Source: Ichthyophthirius multifiliis (lineage: Eukaryota; Ciliophora; Oligohymenophorea; Hymenostomatida). Taken from it: DNA of 20,617 nucleotides. The stretch is taken from assembly GCF_000220395.1 (NCBI RefSeq), contig NW_004085934.1, positions 1 through 20,617 of the forward strand, read 5' to 3'. Shown here piece by piece: positions 19,504 through 20,617 of this stretch (positions are counted from its first letter, which is position 1; each line of letters begins with the position of its first letter). The notes below the pieces were generated by a model. It worked only from the letters and a program-made list of their open reading frames with translations, had not been told where the DNA came from and did not search any database. The translations under genes and the position numbers were made by a program.

Positions 19504-20617
19504 AATTTTTAGTTTTTTATATATTTATTAATATAATAAAAATTTAAATAAAAGTTAGTCTATTTTTATTTATATATAAATTATCCTTTATATAACTAAT
19601 ATAATATTTATTAGATATTAAATAATTATTATTTAATTTTATTTTTAATAATATATATATATAGAAGACAAAATATTTTTTTATATATTTTAAATATTCT
19701 AAATTCTTCAAATATATATAAGCTTTATTTTCATTTCAATTAACTTATTATTATATATCAGATAATACATTTATTTTCTATATATTATAAATATAATTAT
19801 ATAATTATTCATATATTATAAAATATTATTATTTATATATAATCTTTTTTATTATAATTTATATTTTTTAATTTAAAATGTCTTTATAAATACTTTATTA
19901 TATATATTGTTAAATATAAAAATTTTTAAAAATACTATATAATAAAATAAATGATTTTAAACATACTAATAGATTAAAATATTTTTTTTTTATTGAATCG
20001 TTAATAATAATTTAAATTTTTTCAGTTTGCTTTTAGTAAGGTTGCTTTTTAAAAAACATATATTCGGAAACAGAAATAAATTTATTAAAAATAAAGCAAA
20101 TAACAAGCTTTTACATTATTAATTAATTTTAAATTATATTATCTATTAATTTAATTTGAGTTAGAATTAGATTATCTTCTTTATCATCAATTAAGGTATT
20201 ACTTATATATTTCAATTTTAATATTTATTGTTATTTTTTTGTTAAAAAATATTGAATTTCAAAGTTTTCTAAAATAATAACAATATTAAAAAAAAATCTA
20301 ATTTATTATTTAAGATGACTTTTATATTTTAAAGAATTTATTTAGGCATGAAATAAAAAATAAATTCACCTTCATATTTTAATACAGATATTCTAGAATT
20401 ACTTATTAAATTTAAAACTAAATATATATATATATATGTATATATATGTATCATTTTAATTTTTAATTAAAATATATTTCCTTTTTTGAAAATTTATATT
20501 TATTTTTATTAAGTTTAGATTTTATTTTATTTTTTAAAAAATATAGTTTATAAAAATATTAAACTTAATTTGTTTCGCTTTCATTTATAGTTTAAGTTTA
20601 TATTATCTTTTTTTTAT
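19504..20617. other. AT-rich right flank with weak minus-strand coding signs
   Basis: 19504-20000 is nearly pure A/T and is the presumed promoter side of the Gln-rich gene. From about 20000 to 20584 the minus strand has patches of better composition. One frame near 20250-20020 reads NFEIQYFLTKK, ISNTLIDDKEDNLILTQIKLIDNI and ISVSEYMFFKKQPYQKQTEKI. Another near 20400-20310 reads VLKYEGEFIFYFMPKQ. An ATG at 20584 (minus) could start such a gene, with one or more introns, but I could not find a set of splice sites that joins the pieces. It may be an intron-broken gene or a remnant. Confidence 0.35.
20421..20450. repeat. TA tract with TATATATGTA units
   Basis: TA dinucleotides followed by two copies of the 10-base unit tatatatgta. 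Confidence 0.8.

Noticed and set aside
1-20617. CRISPR arrays, bacterial operons, phage or insertion sequences
   Set aside because: No spaced direct repeats, transposase or bacterial gene signals were seen; the DNA is eukaryotic with introns and the ciliate code.

Overview
The window is nuclear DNA of a ciliate, most likely the macronuclear genome of a very AT-rich oligohymenophorean such as Ichthyophthirius or a relative. Every recognisable gene is full of in-frame TAA and TAG read as glutamine and ends only at TGA (the ciliate nuclear code). Intergenic DNA is almost pure A/T. Introns are short (about 41-193 bases), AT-rich and GT...AG, and most starts sit just after an A-rich tract. Gene-finding with the standard code breaks every gene here. 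The species is an inference; no species-specific marker was seen.

Layout. 1-1615 is non-coding AT-rich DNA. 1616-2197 (+) encodes an unrecognised basic protein. 2433-3434 (+) encodes a strand-rich protein ending in a motif like the mitochondrial outer-membrane beta-signal. Convergent to it, 4498-3474 (-) encodes a La-module plus xRRM protein of the LARP7 / telomerase p65 type, with a one-base reading-frame break at an A AAA AAG heptamer. Across a divergent 849-base AT-rich spacer lies a ten-exon protein kinase of the AGC/YANK-like type with a long Gln/Asn-rich N-terminus (5348-8272). Next, head to tail on +, come CFAP99 (8590-11169, three exons), CCDC93 (11272-13275, one exon) and a YpgQ/YedJ-like HD phosphohydrolase (13353-14024). 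A wrecked casein-kinase-1 copy (14209-14957) follows, and then a BT1-family folate/biopterin-type transporter (15434-16771). On the minus strand are an unrecognised 141-residue protein (17789-17209) and an unrecognised Gln-rich 438-residue protein (19503-18012). The right edge has only weak signs of a minus-strand gene.

How the genes relate. There is no operon logic; neighbours serve different cell functions: axoneme (CFAP99), endosomal cargo recycling (CCDC93 of the Commander/CCC complex), RNA binding with a possible telomerase role (p65-like), signalling (kinase), pterin/folate transport (BT1) and nucleotide or phosphate metabolism (HD protein). The points most worth a second look are the frame break in the xRRM of the p65-like gene, two further one-base anomalies in the kinase gene, the CK1 pseudogene that has lost its catalytic loop, and the predicted beta-barrel protein.
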